A stretch of DNA of 64,000 bases, from contig NZ_QCZD01000003.1 of the NCBI RefSeq assembly GCF_003075045.1, positions 868,001 to 932,000 on the forward strand. The letters are read 5' to 3'. The position numbers were made by a program, and so were the translations under genes. Positions within the stretch are counted from its first letter, which is position 1, and every line of letters starts with the position of its first letter. Source of the stretch: Maribacter litoralis. Its GTDB lineage: Bacteria; Bacteroidota; Bacteroidia; Flavobacteriales; Flavobacteriaceae. Positions 18,401-26,790 of this stretch are shown in pieces. The notes beneath the pieces were generated by a model. That model saw nothing but the letters and a program-made list of their open reading frames with translations. It did not search any database and had not been told where the DNA came from.

Positions 18401-18499
18401 TAATTTTGCGTTTTATCGTCATTGTATGGAATCATAACGGGTAAAAATATGTTGTACTAATTTATATAAAACAAAAAACCGACCTAGTGGTCGGTTTTT
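18401..18499 (+). ncRNA. Possible small RNA between dprA and trpS
   Basis: A -7 box TAATTTTG at 18401-18408 points towards the terminator at 18474-18499, so a transcript of about 85 nt without an ORF could be made. No -33 element at ideal distance. The alternative is simply the long 3' untranslated region of dprA. Confidence 0.25.
18474..18499. terminator. Bidirectional terminator between dprA and trpS
   Basis: Stem of ACCGACC type (AAAAACCGACC at 18474-18484 with GGTCGGTTTTT at 18489-18499), tetraloop TAGT. T-runs exist on both strands, so it can end both the dprA and the trpS transcripts, which converge here. Confidence 0.9.
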
Positions 18500-18527
18500 A
18501 ATATTTGTGGTTTTTTGAGATAGCTAT

Positions 18528-19496
18528 TTAGTAACCCAGCTTTTCCCGAACTCTGTCTAGTACTCCATCTGCTACTTTTCTAGCTTTTTCGGCGCCTAAG
18601 GCAAGAGCGTCATCTAATTCATTTAGGTGATTCATGTAATAATCGAACTTTTCGCGTGGCTCTTCAAACTTGTTTATGATTACTTCATAAAGAGCTTGTT
18701 TTGCATGCCCATACCCGTAATTTCCGGCTAAATAATTAGCACTCATTTCTTCTATTTGTGGTTGGGTCGCCAAAATTTTATATAATGCAAAAACATTGTC
18801 GTTCGTTGGGTCTTTGGGGTCTTCCATAGGGGTGCTATCTGTTTGAATACCCATAATTTGCTTACGCAATTTTTTATCGGTCTGGAACAAACTGATCAAA
18901 TTTCCCTTGCTCTTGCTCATTTTTGCTCCATCTGTACCAGGTATATACATTGTTTCCTCCTGTACTTTTCCTTCCGGTAAAACAAAGGTTTCGCCTAATT
19001 GAGCATGAAAACGAGAAGCAACATCTCTAGTCATTTCAAGATGTTGCATTTGGTCTTTACCTACCGGTACTATATTGGCATCATAGAGCAATATGTCGGC
19101 GGCCATAAGCATCGGGTAAGTGAAAAGTCCGGCATTTACATCATCTAATCGATCTGCCTTATCCTTAAACGAATGGGCCAAGGTTAAACGTTGGTACGGA
19201 AAAAAGCAGCTAAGGTACCATGATAATTCTGCGGTTTGTGGTACATCACTCTGTCTATAAAAAACGGTGTTCTCAATATCAAGACCAAAAGCAAGCCAAG
19301 TAGCGGCAACGGCATAAGTGTTATGGCGTAATTCTTCGCCATTTTTTATTTGCGTTAACGAATGCATATCTGCAATGAACAGAAAAGACTCGTTTGACGG
19401 ATCATTCGCCATTTCTATAGCCGGTTTGATCGCTCCTAGAATATTTCCTAAATGTGGTGTTCCTGTACTTTGTATACCTGTTAAAATTCTTGCCAT
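18528..19496 (-). CDS. trpS: Tryptophanyl-tRNA synthetase
   Basis: Class I aminoacyl-tRNA synthetase, 322 residues; charges tRNA-Trp. The HIGH-type motif is TPHLGN in GIQSTGTPHLGNILGA at the N-terminus and the KMSKS motif is intact in GAKMSKSKGN (about 190). The start is set at 19496 because the family begins ARILTGIQ; an open frame runs 33 nt further upstream but would add a non-conserved extension and cover the -7 box. Divergent from plsC. Confidence 0.95.
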   Translation of the reverse strand: MARILTGIQSTGTPHLGNILGAIKPAIEMANDPSNESFLFIADMHSLTQIKNGEELRHNTYAVAATWLAFGLDIENTVFYRQSDVPQTAELSWYLSCFFPYQRLTLAHSFKDKADRLDDVNAGLFTYPMLMAADILLYDANIVPVGKDQMQHLEMTRDVASRFHAQLGETFVLPEGKVQEETMYIPGTDGAKMSKSKGNLISLFQTDKKLRKQIMGIQTDSTPMEDPKDPTNDNVFALYKILATQPQIEEMSANYLAGNYGYGHAKQALYEVIINKFEEPREKFDYYMNHLNELDDALALGAEKARKVADGVLDRVREKLGY

Positions 19497-19515
19497 TATC
19501 TTTAATTGTATCAAG

Positions 19516-19523
19516 CAAAGGTA
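19516..19523 (-). promoter_or_regulatory. -7 box for trpS
   Basis: TACCTTTG on the minus strand, 19 nt before the trpS start codon; predicted 5' leader about 12 nt. Confidence 0.45.
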
Positions 19524-19553
19524 AAACAATACAAAAAAACTATCCTAAATAAC

Positions 19554-19561
19554 TACTTTTG
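19554..19561 (+). promoter_or_regulatory. -7 box abutting the plsC start
   Basis: TACTTTTG at 19554-19561, identical to the atp promoter box, ends only 4 nt before the ATG at 19566. If functional, the message starts at or next to the AUG. Confidence 0.4.
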
Positions 19562-19565
19562 ATTT

Positions 19566-20306
19566 ATGCTTAAAGTCGTTAGACAAATTAGTCAAACCCT
19601 GTACCGTATCTGGTTTTATATTCTAGTAGCCATACCCATCATTATATTTTTTCCTGTATTGGTCATTTTTGCCTCTAAAGAACTATGGTATCCCCAATTT
19701 TTCTGGATGGCAAGAAATCTTTGGGCCAAACCTATACTGTACGGTATGTTTTGTTTTCCGAAAGTAAAATACGAGCAACAATTGGTTAAAAAGAAAAGTT
19801 ATATGTTGGTCGCTAACCATACAAGTATGCTAGACATTATGCTTATGTTGGTGGTTAGTAGAAACCCATTCGTTTTCGTTGGTAAAAAGGAATTGGTTAA
19901 AATTCCGTTGTTCGGATTTTTCTACAAACGTGTCTGTATTATGGTAGATAGAGACAATACCCAAAGTAGAACCGGAGTATACAGAAGAGCGCAGAAAAGG
20001 CTACAACAGGGGTTAAGCATCTGTATTTTTCCCGAAGGAGGAGTCCCCGAAGAACACGTAGTTTTAGATGCGTTTAAAGACGGTGCATTTAAAATGGCAA
20101 TTGCCCATAAAATACCAGTGGTACCCATGACTTTTTATGATAACAAAGAGCGTTTTTCTTTTACCTTTTTTAGTGGAGGACCTGGTAAATGTAGGGCCAG
20201 AGTGCACTCATTTGTTGATACACATTCCATACGTCCGGAAGATACGGCAGACCTTAGAAATAGTGTTAGAGAAACGATACTTGATGATCTGATTAAGAAT
20301 AGTTAA
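19566..20306 (+). CDS. plsC: 1-acyl-sn-glycerol-3-phosphate acyltransferase
   Basis: 246 residues. One N-terminal membrane helix (about 17-38) anchors the protein; the catalytic HX4D motif is H85-TSML-D90, and the glycerol-phosphate binding block FPEGG lies at 155-159. It transfers an acyl group to lysophosphatidic acid in phospholipid synthesis. The end overlaps the converging 508-residue gene by 4 bp, so the two transcripts read into each other. Confidence 0.9.
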   Translation: MLKVVRQISQTLYRIWFYILVAIPIIIFFPVLVIFASKELWYPQFFWMARNLWAKPILYGMFCFPKVKYEQQLVKKKSYMLVANHTSMLDIMLMLVVSRNPFVFVGKKELVKIPLFGFFYKRVCIMVDRDNTQSRTGVYRRAQKRLQQGLSICIFPEGGVPEEHVVLDAFKDGAFKMAIAHKIPVVPMTFYDNKERFSFTFFSGGPGKCRARVHSFVDTHSIRPEDTADLRNSVRETILDDLIKNS

Positions 20307-21829
20307 AACTTAAAAGTTAGTCCACTATATACCCCAACCGAATACGGTCTAAACGTACCATTTACATCAGAAAAGGTGTTTAGTTGATATTTAAAAATTG
20401 GTTCAACATTAAACCGGACTTTTTGTGAAAAGTTATAGTTAAGTCCTAGTCCCATATTGGCGCTAAAATTTAAATCATTAATATTATTTGCTTCTCCAAT
20501 TTCGGTAGTCAAATCACCTGATGTTAACGATACCGCGTTGTCTATTAAAAATAATGAACTGACCCCACCAATAATATTTACCCCGAATTTTTTATCGATT
20601 AATGCATAATTCAACTCTACAGGTAGTTCTAAATACCCTAGTTGTTGAGACATAAAACCTTCTTTAGATGCACTTTTTGCTGTAACATCTTGAGCAGTGT
20701 TGACGGTGCTATATTTATCTGAAGGCACTATTTTACTTGAAATGGTTAGTGTATTTGATGTTTCGGCATAATCAATGGTGGCAAGTTGGCCATCACCAGA
20801 GGCAAAACTTGAAGAAGATGAAAAGGCAACATCTTCTGTGTCGTAGCCATAATCTACTTTATTGATTCCTGAACGTATGGTAAGTTTTTTGCTAACCGCA
20901 TAGGCAACCGATACCCCATAACTCATATTTACATTACCACTTTTAGTGTTAGGGGTAAAAATTGAATTTACGGGCGAACCTTCTCCAAGTGCATTAAAAT
21001 ATACCGGTGCGACATTTGGTCCTGCAGACCATCTGTTTTGGGCTACCTTTTCTTTTTTTAGCTCTTCTTGTTTATCTATTTCTTCAAAGATTGATTTTTT
21101 GTTTGCTAAAGGATCTTCTGTGTTTTCTTCAGTAGAAGTACTTTCAACTATAGCATTTTCGGCATCCTTAGTGGTAGGATTTGAAGCAATTGCGGATTCT
21201 GTATTATTTTTATTATTGGTGTTTATATTTGAATCGATATTGTCTGTCGATGTGTTTTTAGAGTCATTTTTAACTAAACCATCCGTAGAAATATTTTCAG
21301 CGATCAACCCATTTTGGTTTTGAATACTATCTTCTGAAGAGTTTTTATTGTTTTTGGCAATTGCATCCTCTGTTAAAAGTGTTTCAAGATTTTTCTTACT
21401 GTCATTTCTGGTAGATACAGTAATCTTGTTTGCTTCTTTCTGATGTCTGGGTAGAATTCTGTTGTCTTCATTACCATGGTCTTCATTAACTGTATTTTGT
21501 TCAACTATAGCGTTGGTGGTATTGTTTATAGAGTCAATAAATATTTCATTGTCTGATGTTGCCTGAGAATCCTTTACTGATTCTGATTCGCTATCAGTGT
21601 CCACCAATATTTCGTTGGTTTTGTACTCTTCTGTAAACGGATTAAAAACCAATAAACCGATTAATAACGCAGCGGCAACGCCACCTAGTGACCACCAAAG
21701 TGGTATGACCCGTTTTTTCTTTCTTTTGTCCAATGACGCATCAATCGCACGCCAGACCTTATTGTCCGGTGTTTGTTTGAAGTCCGAGAGCTTATCTCGA
21801 AAAAGTTCGTCTATATTTTTCTTCTGCAT
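20303..21829 (-). CDS. Anti-sigma-like N-terminus fused to a C-terminal outer-membrane beta-barrel
   Basis: 508 residues with three clear parts. Residues 1-42 are a cytoplasm-like helical head (KKNIDELFRDKLSDFKQ) followed by a basic stretch KRKKKR; about 43-63 is one transmembrane helix (WWSLGGVAAALLIGLLVF); about 65-265 is low-complexity Asn/Ser/Thr/Glu-rich; about 266-508 is a beta-barrel-like domain ending in phenylalanine, as outer-membrane proteins do. The ECF sigma gene is immediately upstream (32-nt gap), which supports an anti-sigma head. The full chain would have to span inner membrane, periplasm and outer membrane. Domain assignment is by eye. Confidence 0.7.
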   Translation of the reverse strand: MQKKNIDELFRDKLSDFKQTPDNKVWRAIDASLDKRKKKRVIPLWWSLGGVAAALLIGLLVFNPFTEEYKTNEILVDTDSESESVKDSQATSDNEIFIDSINNTTNAIVEQNTVNEDHGNEDNRILPRHQKEANKITVSTRNDSKKNLETLLTEDAIAKNNKNSSEDSIQNQNGLIAENISTDGLVKNDSKNTSTDNIDSNINTNNKNNTESAIASNPTTKDAENAIVESTSTEENTEDPLANKKSIFEEIDKQEELKKEKVAQNRWSAGPNVAPVYFNALGEGSPVNSIFTPNTKSGNVNMSYGVSVAYAVSKKLTIRSGINKVDYGYDTEDVAFSSSSSFASGDGQLATIDYAETSNTLTISSKIVPSDKYSTVNTAQDVTAKSASKEGFMSQQLGYLELPVELNYALIDKKFGVNIIGGVSSLFLIDNAVSLTSGDLTTEIGEANNINDLNFSANMGLGLNYNFSQKVRFNVEPIFKYQLNTFSDVNGTFRPYSVGVYSGLTFKF

Positions 21830-21861
21830 CGAATATTATTTCAGTCTATAATCATATCAGA

Positions 21862-22428
21862 TTATAAAAAGTGTGTTGATATTATGATAAGGACACTAAT
21901 AATTGACTGTGTTACCTTAGTTTCTATTTTTTCTTTCAATAAAGCCCTTGCCCGTGCTAGATTAGATTTGGAGGTTCCTACCGAGGTTCCTAACATTTCA
22001 CTGATCTCTTTATGGGTGTATCCGTCCAAAACATATAAATTGAATGTAGCTCTATATTTATTGGGTAATTCTTGTATATAGCCTAAAAGTGTTTGTAAAC
22101 TGATGTCGCTAAAGGCATTATCTACTGTTACTTCTTCTTCCGTATTTTCCGTAACTACATTTAGGTATTCTTCCTTTCTGTACTTTTGTAGTGCCGTATT
22201 TACGGTTATTCGCTTCATCCATCCTTCAAAAGATCCTTTGTTCTTGAACTGACCAATTTTGTCGTAAATGGTCATAAAACTGTCGTGTAGGGTGTCTTCT
22301 GCTTGAGATTTAGATTTGGAGTATTTTAAGCATATACCAAAGAGGGTAGTAGCGTAGGCTCTATACAGCAGTTCCTGCGCTTTACGGTCTCCTTTTTTAC
22401 AATTATGTATGAGTTCTTCTGGACTCAC
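21862..22428 (-). CDS. ECF RNA polymerase sigma factor
   Basis: 188 residues. Region 2 about 8-80 (AEDTLHDSFMTIYDKIGQF), region 4 about 120-172 with helix-turn-helix LDGYTHKEISEMLGTSVGTSKSNLARAR. The C-terminal 15 residues are hydrophobic and may be unordered. It is followed 32 nt later by the anti-sigma/barrel gene, its likely partner, and preceded by a lipoprotein gene 15 nt upstream, which suggests a three-gene unit reading toward lower coordinates. Confidence 0.9.
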   Translation of the reverse strand: MSPEELIHNCKKGDRKAQELLYRAYATTLFGICLKYSKSKSQAEDTLHDSFMTIYDKIGQFKNKGSFEGWMKRITVNTALQKYRKEEYLNVVTENTEEEVTVDNAFSDISLQTLLGYIQELPNKYRATFNLYVLDGYTHKEISEMLGTSVGTSKSNLARARALLKEKIETKVTQSIISVLIIISTHFL

Positions 22429-22443
22429 AAATGGTTGGTTGTT

Positions 22444-22869
22444 TTAAGGTTTGTTTACTGGAACTACAATTTCCATATATTCTGCCTCTCCTTCACTATT
22501 ATCTCCAGTATAAAATTTAAAAGTATATGGGTCACTATAGATTACCTGAAAGTTAAAAGATGCGGTCTCCTGTATTAACTCTTCGGTGCAATCATCGAAA
22601 TCTGTTCTTACAGAGCCAATGGCAACTACGCTTCTGACAGTTAAAGAATCTTTTACAACATCGAATCCTTCATAATACGTACAACTATCTGGTTTTAGAT
22701 AATTTACGGAAATTTGGTAGGTTTCGTTAAGATCAAACGATTCCGGTACTTCGGCATCAACAATTTCCAATGCTGTAAAATGGAAATTTGCGCCATCATC
22801 ATCAATAGAACAACCATTGCATATTAATGCTATGACTGTCGCCAGCAGCATTATCTTATTTCTCATCAT
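22444..22869 (-). CDS. Lipoprotein of unknown function in the ECF sigma unit
   Basis: 141 residues. Lipoprotein signal ending at ICNGCSI (cysteine at about residue 20), then a single beta-rich domain with paired cysteines (C62, in SCTYYEG, and C94, in DDCTEE) that could form a disulfide in the periplasm. The start MMRNK allows either of the first two ATGs. Not recognised as a named family. Being 15 nt ahead of an ECF sigma gene, it may be part of its signal input. Confidence 0.55.
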   Translation of the reverse strand: MMRNKIMLLATVIALICNGCSIDDDGANFHFTALEIVDAEVPESFDLNETYQISVNYLKPDSCTYYEGFDVVKDSLTVRSVVAIGSVRTDFDDCTEELIQETASFNFQVIYSDPYTFKFYTGDNSEGEAEYMEIVVPVNKP

Positions 22870-22947
22870 ATAACTATTTTGATTATAAGATGAAAATGAA
22901 GTGCAATGGTTGCGTTAAGGTACTTACGTTAATTTATTTTACTGAAT

Positions 22948-23955
22948 TTAAGCATTCAAGGCAGCAATAGCTTCCCTTATTTTGCCATCTAATTCCTCAA
23001 ATAATTCTGGGTTGTCCAATAAAAGGTTTTTAACGGCATCTCGGCCTTGACCTAATTTGGTGTCACCATAACTAAACCATGAACCGCTCTTCTTTACTAT
23101 TTCGTATTCAACACCTAGATCAATTACTTCACCAACTTTAGAAATACCTTCGCCATACATAATGTCAAACTCTGTAGTACGGAAAGGAGGTGCTACTTTG
23201 TTCTTTACAACCTTAACCCTGGTCTTGTTTCCTTGAACGTTACCATCTGTATCTTTAATTTGTGTAGACCTTCTAATGTCTAAACGAACGGAAGCGTAAA
23301 ATTTAAGGGCGTTACCACCTGTGGTCGTTTCTGGGTTACCGAACATTACTCCGATTTTTTCACGTAATTGGTTAATGAAAATAACCGTACAGTTTGTTTT
23401 ACTGATTGATCCGGTCAGTTTTCTAAGTGCCTGTGACATTAAACGTGCATGTAGACCCATTTTAGAATCACCCATTTCACCTTCGATCTCACTTTTCGGA
23501 GTCAACGCCGCAACAGAATCGACTACTACAATATCAATTGCTCCCGAACGTATAAGGTTGTCGGCAATTTCCAATGCTTGCTCACCATTGTCTGGTTGAG
23601 AAATAATCAAGTTATCTATATCTACACCTAATTTTTGGGCATAAAAACGATCAAAAGCGTGTTCAGCATCAATAAATGCCGCTATACCTCCATTTTTTTG
23701 AGCTTCAGCAATGGCATGTAAAGTCAAGGTAGTTTTACCAGAAGATTCCGGTCCGTATATTTCAATAACCCTACCTCTTGGATAACCGCCAACACCTAAC
23801 GCAATATCTAAACCTAATGAGCCAGAAGGAATCACTTCAACATCTGCAACAACACTATCCCCCATTTTCATTACAGCGCCCTTACCGTAGGTCTTATCCA
23901 TTTTGTCAAGGGTCAACTTTAATGCTTTTAATTTTGCTTCTTTTTCAGAACTCAT
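22948..23955 (-). CDS. recA: Recombinase A
   Basis: 335 residues from ATG at 23955; upstream in-frame codons to 24027 would add a non-conserved extension. Walker A is GPESSGKTT (about 65-73), Walker [10 protein letters not shown]; loop L1 and L2 regions are intact ([31 protein letters not shown]). It coats single-stranded DNA, drives strand exchange and LexA-type autocleavage. No LexA box is evident and SOS control is not assumed. The gene is divergent from the trhO region. Confidence 0.97.
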   Translation of the reverse strand: MSSEKEAKLKALKLTLDKMDKTYGKGAVMKMGDSVVADVEVIPSGSLGLDIALGVGGYPRGRVIEIYGPESSGKTTLTLHAIAEAQKNGGIAAFIDAEHAFDRFYAQKLGVDIDNLIISQPDNGEQALEIADNLIRSGAIDIVVVDSVAALTPKSEIEGEMGDSKMGLHARLMSQALRKLTGSISKTNCTVIFINQLREKIGVMFGNPETTTGGNALKFYASVRLDIRRSTQIKDTDGNVQGNKTRVKVVKNKVAPPFRTTEFDIMYGEGISKVGEVIDLGVEYEIVKKSGSWFSYGDTKLGQGRDAVKNLLLDNPELFEELDGKIREAIAALNA

Positions 23956-24009
23956 TTTCATAATTTTTTGGAAAGCTAAATTACCAATTCTTTTTTGAAT
24001 TGAATAATA

Positions 24010-24147
24010 ATGAAACCGTTTACGCAACCAATTTATGTATTTGCCATCTATTTAAAAATAGAAGTTGCTTTATTGGTTATAGATCGCCGTTTAGTGTTGG
24101 CGATTATTGGTGGCTATTTCCTTTTGTACTCTCTAAGAATGTTATGA
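24010..24147 (+). CDS. Possible 45-residue membrane peptide
   Basis: ORF from ATG 24010 to TGA 24147, largely hydrophobic: a segment of about 8-24, then DRR, then a second hydrophobic stretch 28-43. It reads out of the recA leader region on the opposite strand and is followed 25 nt later by an intrinsic terminator that has no other gene to serve on this strand. Length and lack of conservation data keep this tentative; an untranslated small RNA is the alternative. The promoter is not clear. Confidence 0.35.
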   Translation: MKPFTQPIYVFAIYLKIEVALLVIDRRLVLAIIGGYFLLYSLRML

Positions 24148-24172
24148 AAAAGAAAAAAATGGGATAGCCTTT

Positions 24173-24204
24173 AAAGAGCCTTGTTGTAAAACAGGGCTCT
24201 TTTT
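24173..24204 (+). terminator. Intrinsic terminator upstream of trhO
   Basis: AAAGAGCC(T)TTGT at 24173-24184 pairs with ACAGGGCTCTTT at 24191-24202, loop TGTAAA; T-run of five on the plus strand. No annotated plus-strand gene precedes it except the small ORF at 24010-24147. Confidence 0.8.
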
Positions 24205-24259
24205 AATTTCTATAAGGTGTTAAACCCTAATTAAATAGGAGTTTTTTAAGAATAATAGC

Positions 24260-24267
24260 TATTTTTG
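24260..24267 (+). promoter_or_regulatory. -7 box for trhO
   Basis: TATTTTTG matches TAnnTTTG; leader to the ATG at 24327 would be about 53 nt. No good -33 match. Confidence 0.45.
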
Positions 24268-24326
24268 CACCTCAAAAATTTTCTATAACCTTCTGCCACA
24301 AGGCAGGCTTAAATTATTAGTATAGC

Positions 24327-25358
24327 ATGCAACTGTACAATACATTAAGTGCAATAGAAAGAGCAGCTTTAATTGAAGAAGCGGGCAAAGAGCGCCTTAC
24401 GATCTCTTTCTATACCTATGCACACATTGGTAATACCACTATTTTTAGAAATCACCTTTTTATTCATTGGAACGAAATGGATGTTCTTGGGCGAATATAT
24501 GTAGCTCATGAAGGTATTAATGCCCAACTTTCTGTTCCAGCCGAAAATTTCAATGTCTTTAAAGCCCATTTAGATAGTATATCTTTTCTGGAGAACGTAA
24601 GGCTGAACATTGCTATTGAACAAGACAATCTTTCATTTCTGAAGTTAAAAGTAAAGGTTCGTAATAAAATTGTGGCAGACGGATTAAATGATCACACTTT
24701 CGACGTAACCAATAAAGGAATTCATGTAGATGCCGAAAAATTCAATGAACTTATTGAGGATCCAGATACGGTTTTGGTAGATATGCGAAACCATTATGAA
24801 AGCGAAATTGGTCATTTTAAAAATGCCATAACTCCAGATGTTGACACCTTTAGAGATTCACTGGACATTATTGAAAAAGATTTAGCTGATCATAAAAAAG
24901 ATAAAAAACTTGTTATGTACTGTACAGGCGGTATTCGTTGTGAAAAGGCAAGTGCTTATTATAAGCATAAAGGTTTTGAACAAGTTTACCAGTTAGAAGG
25001 GGGTATAATTGAGTACACAAGGCAAGTAGAACAAAAGAAACTTGAAAATAAGTTTAGAGGTAAGAATTTTGTTTTTGATCATAGAAGGGGTGAACGTATA
25101 AGTGAAGATGTCATTGCAAATTGTCATCAGTGCGGTGAACCTTGTGACGATCATGTTAATTGCGCAAATGAAGCTTGCCATTTGTTGTTTATACAATGTA
25201 AATCTTGTGCAGAAAAGATGAATAACTGCTGTTCAGATGCTTGTAAAGAGGTGCATGAGCTACCTTATGAAGAACAAAAAGCATTGAGAAAAGGTAAGGT
25301 TGTAAGCAACAAAATATTTAAAAAAGGACGATCAGAAGTGCTCAAGTTTAAAAAATAA
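24327..25358 (+). CDS. trhO: tRNA uridine(34) hydroxylase (YceA/rhodanese family)
   Basis: 343 residues. N-terminal domain of the UPF0176 type (about 1-120), central rhodanese domain (about 135-235) with the active cysteine in MYCTGGIRCEKAS, and a C-terminal cysteine-rich segment (about 265-310, including CHQCGEPC and CKSCAEKM) that is characteristic of the long form and probably binds zinc. TrhO makes 5-hydroxyuridine at tRNA position 34 using oxygen. Monocistronic-looking; a terminator-bound small ORF precedes it. Confidence 0.85.
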   Translation: MQLYNTLSAIERAALIEEAGKERLTISFYTYAHIGNTTIFRNHLFIHWNEMDVLGRIYVAHEGINAQLSVPAENFNVFKAHLDSISFLENVRLNIAIEQDNLSFLKLKVKVRNKIVADGLNDHTFDVTNKGIHVDAEKFNELIEDPDTVLVDMRNHYESEIGHFKNAITPDVDTFRDSLDIIEKDLADHKKDKKLVMYCTGGIRCEKASAYYKHKGFEQVYQLEGGIIEYTRQVEQKKLENKFRGKNFVFDHRRGERISEDVIANCHQCGEPCDDHVNCANEACHLLFIQCKSCAEKMNNCCSDACKEVHELPYEEQKALRKGKVVSNKIFKKGRSEVLKFKK

Positions 25359-25602
25359 GTATTCGTAAACGTGGTAAATTACAGTAACAAGGCTGTTTTT
25401 TCAGTTACCAGAAATGAGTGCTTGCTTAAGTTTAATATGGTTTGGAGCCTTTTACTGTGGAGTAAGTACAGTTGCTAATTATAACGGTTAGCATGAACTT
25501 AGCTTTTATTTCACATTAAAAAAACTGTATCTTTACCTATAAGTTTTTTATGAACCTTTTTTGGTGAATTTTAAAGAATTCGACCAAATCAATATATATA
25601 AT

Positions 25603-26790
25603 ATGGGTTGTAGTAGTTGTTCTACCGGTAAGGATGGACAACCAAAGGGATGCAAGAATAACGGTACTTGCGGTACAGATGGTTGCAATAAACTGACAGT
25701 TTTTGACTGGCTTTCTAATATGTCGCTCCCAAATGGGGAACGACCATTCGATTTTGTTGAAGTAAGATTTAAAAATAGTAGAAAAGAGTTTTTTAGAAAT
25801 ACTGAAAATCTCTCACTTTCCATTGGTGATATTGTTGCTACACAGGCACAATCTGGTCATGATATAGGTATGGTTACCTTAACTGGCGAGCTTGTACGTG
25901 TACAAATGAAGCGAAAAAAAGAATCCTTTAAAGAGGAAGACGCTTCTAAAATTTACAGGAAAGCTAGCCAGAAAGACATAGATATTTGGCAAAAATGTAG
26001 GGATAGAGAAGAAGAAATTAAGAAAAGAGCGCGTGAAATTGCTATTATCTTAAAGCTTCAAATGAAAATTTCTGATGTTGAATTTCAAGGAGATGGTTCT
26101 AAAGCTACATTTTACTATACAGCAGACGAACGTGTAGATTTTCGCCAGCTGATAAAAGATATGGCAAAGGCATTTGGTATTCGTATCGAAATGCGTCAAA
26201 TTGGGTATCGTCAAGAAGCACAACGCCTTGGCGGTATTGGGTCTTGTGGTAGAGAATTGTGTTGTTCTACCTGGCTGACCGATTTTAGGTCTGTTAGTAC
26301 TTCTGCTGCTCGATATCAACAGTTATCCTTAAATCCGCAAAAACTTGCGGGTCAATGTGGTAAACTAAAGTGTTGCTTAAATTATGAGCTAGATGTGTAT
26401 TTAGATGCACTAAAAGATTTTCCATCACAAGACACTAAGTTATTCACTGAAAAAGGACTCGCTTTTTGTCAAAAAACCGATATTTTTAAAGAAATGCTCT
26501 GGTTCTCTTACAAAGATGATCCGGGTAATTGGCATGTACTTTCTAAAGATCAGGTAAATGAGATTCTTCTAAAGAACAAAAAGAAAGAAAAGGTACCGAG
26601 CTTAGAAATGTACGCAATGGAAATTGTCGTAGAGGAAAAAGTTGTTTTTGAAAATGTTGTTGGCCAAGATAGCCTTACCCGTTTCGATAAACCTAAGGGT
26701 AATAGAAATAAGAACAGAAACAAGAACAAGAATAGAAATAGAAATAAGAACAAGAACAGAAATCGTAAAAGAAATCAGAAGAATGCGTAG
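25603..26790 (+). CDS. ricT: RicT-type protein (PSP1 domain) with extra Cys-rich head
   Basis: 395 residues from ATG 25603; an in-frame TTG 42 nt upstream is an unlikely start. The C-terminal two thirds is a PSP1 domain with the conserved cysteines in GSCGRELCCSTWL and GQCGKLKCCLNYELDVY, which bind an iron-sulfur cluster in the RicAFT complex. The first 30 residues add six cysteines (CSSC, GCKN, GTCG, GCNK) not present in Bacillus RicT. The tail from about 363 is a 31-residue Asn/Arg/Lys repeat encoded by an A-rich repeat. RicT affects RNA processing and development in Firmicutes; here the partners RicA/RicF are not adjacent. Confidence 0.8.
   Translation: MGCSSCSTGKDGQPKGCKNNGTCGTDGCNKLTVFDWLSNMSLPNGERPFDFVEVRFKNSRKEFFRNTENLSLSIGDIVATQAQSGHDIGMVTLTGELVRVQMKRKKESFKEEDASKIYRKASQKDIDIWQKCRDREEEIKKRAREIAIILKLQMKISDVEFQGDGSKATFYYTADERVDFRQLIKDMAKAFGIRIEMRQIGYRQEAQRLGGIGSCGRELCCSTWLTDFRSVSTSAARYQQLSLNPQKLAGQCGKLKCCLNYELDVYLDALKDFPSQDTKLFTEKGLAFCQKTDIFKEMLWFSYKDDPGNWHVLSKDQVNEILLKNKKKEKVPSLEMYAMEIVVEEKVVFENVVGQDSLTRFDKPKGNRNKNRNKNKNRNRNKNKNRNRKRNQKNA
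26697..26787 (+). repeat. A-rich tandem repeat encoding the Asn/Arg/Lys tail of RicT
   Basis: Imperfect 6-bp units of AGAAAY and AAGAAC type repeated about a dozen times at the 3' end of ricT, ending 1 bp before its stop and overlapping the gldH start region. Confidence 0.85.

Noticed and set aside
23956-24027. N-terminal extension of recA
   Set aside because: RecA proteins of the group begin near [11 protein letters not shown]; the extra 24 codons have no family match and lie in the leader.
24144-24167. Seven-codon peptide MKKKKMG with ATGA overlap
   Set aside because: Too short to support and in a low-complexity A-run.
26550-26753. Minus-strand ORF of 67 residues, nearly all Phe and Leu
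   Set aside because: Antisense of the A-rich ricT repeat; composition is an artefact.
26642-26782. Upstream open frame of gldH with repeated Arg/Glu/Ile residues
   Set aside because: It is the ricT repeat read in another frame; GldH family proteins start with the lipoprotein signal at 26783.
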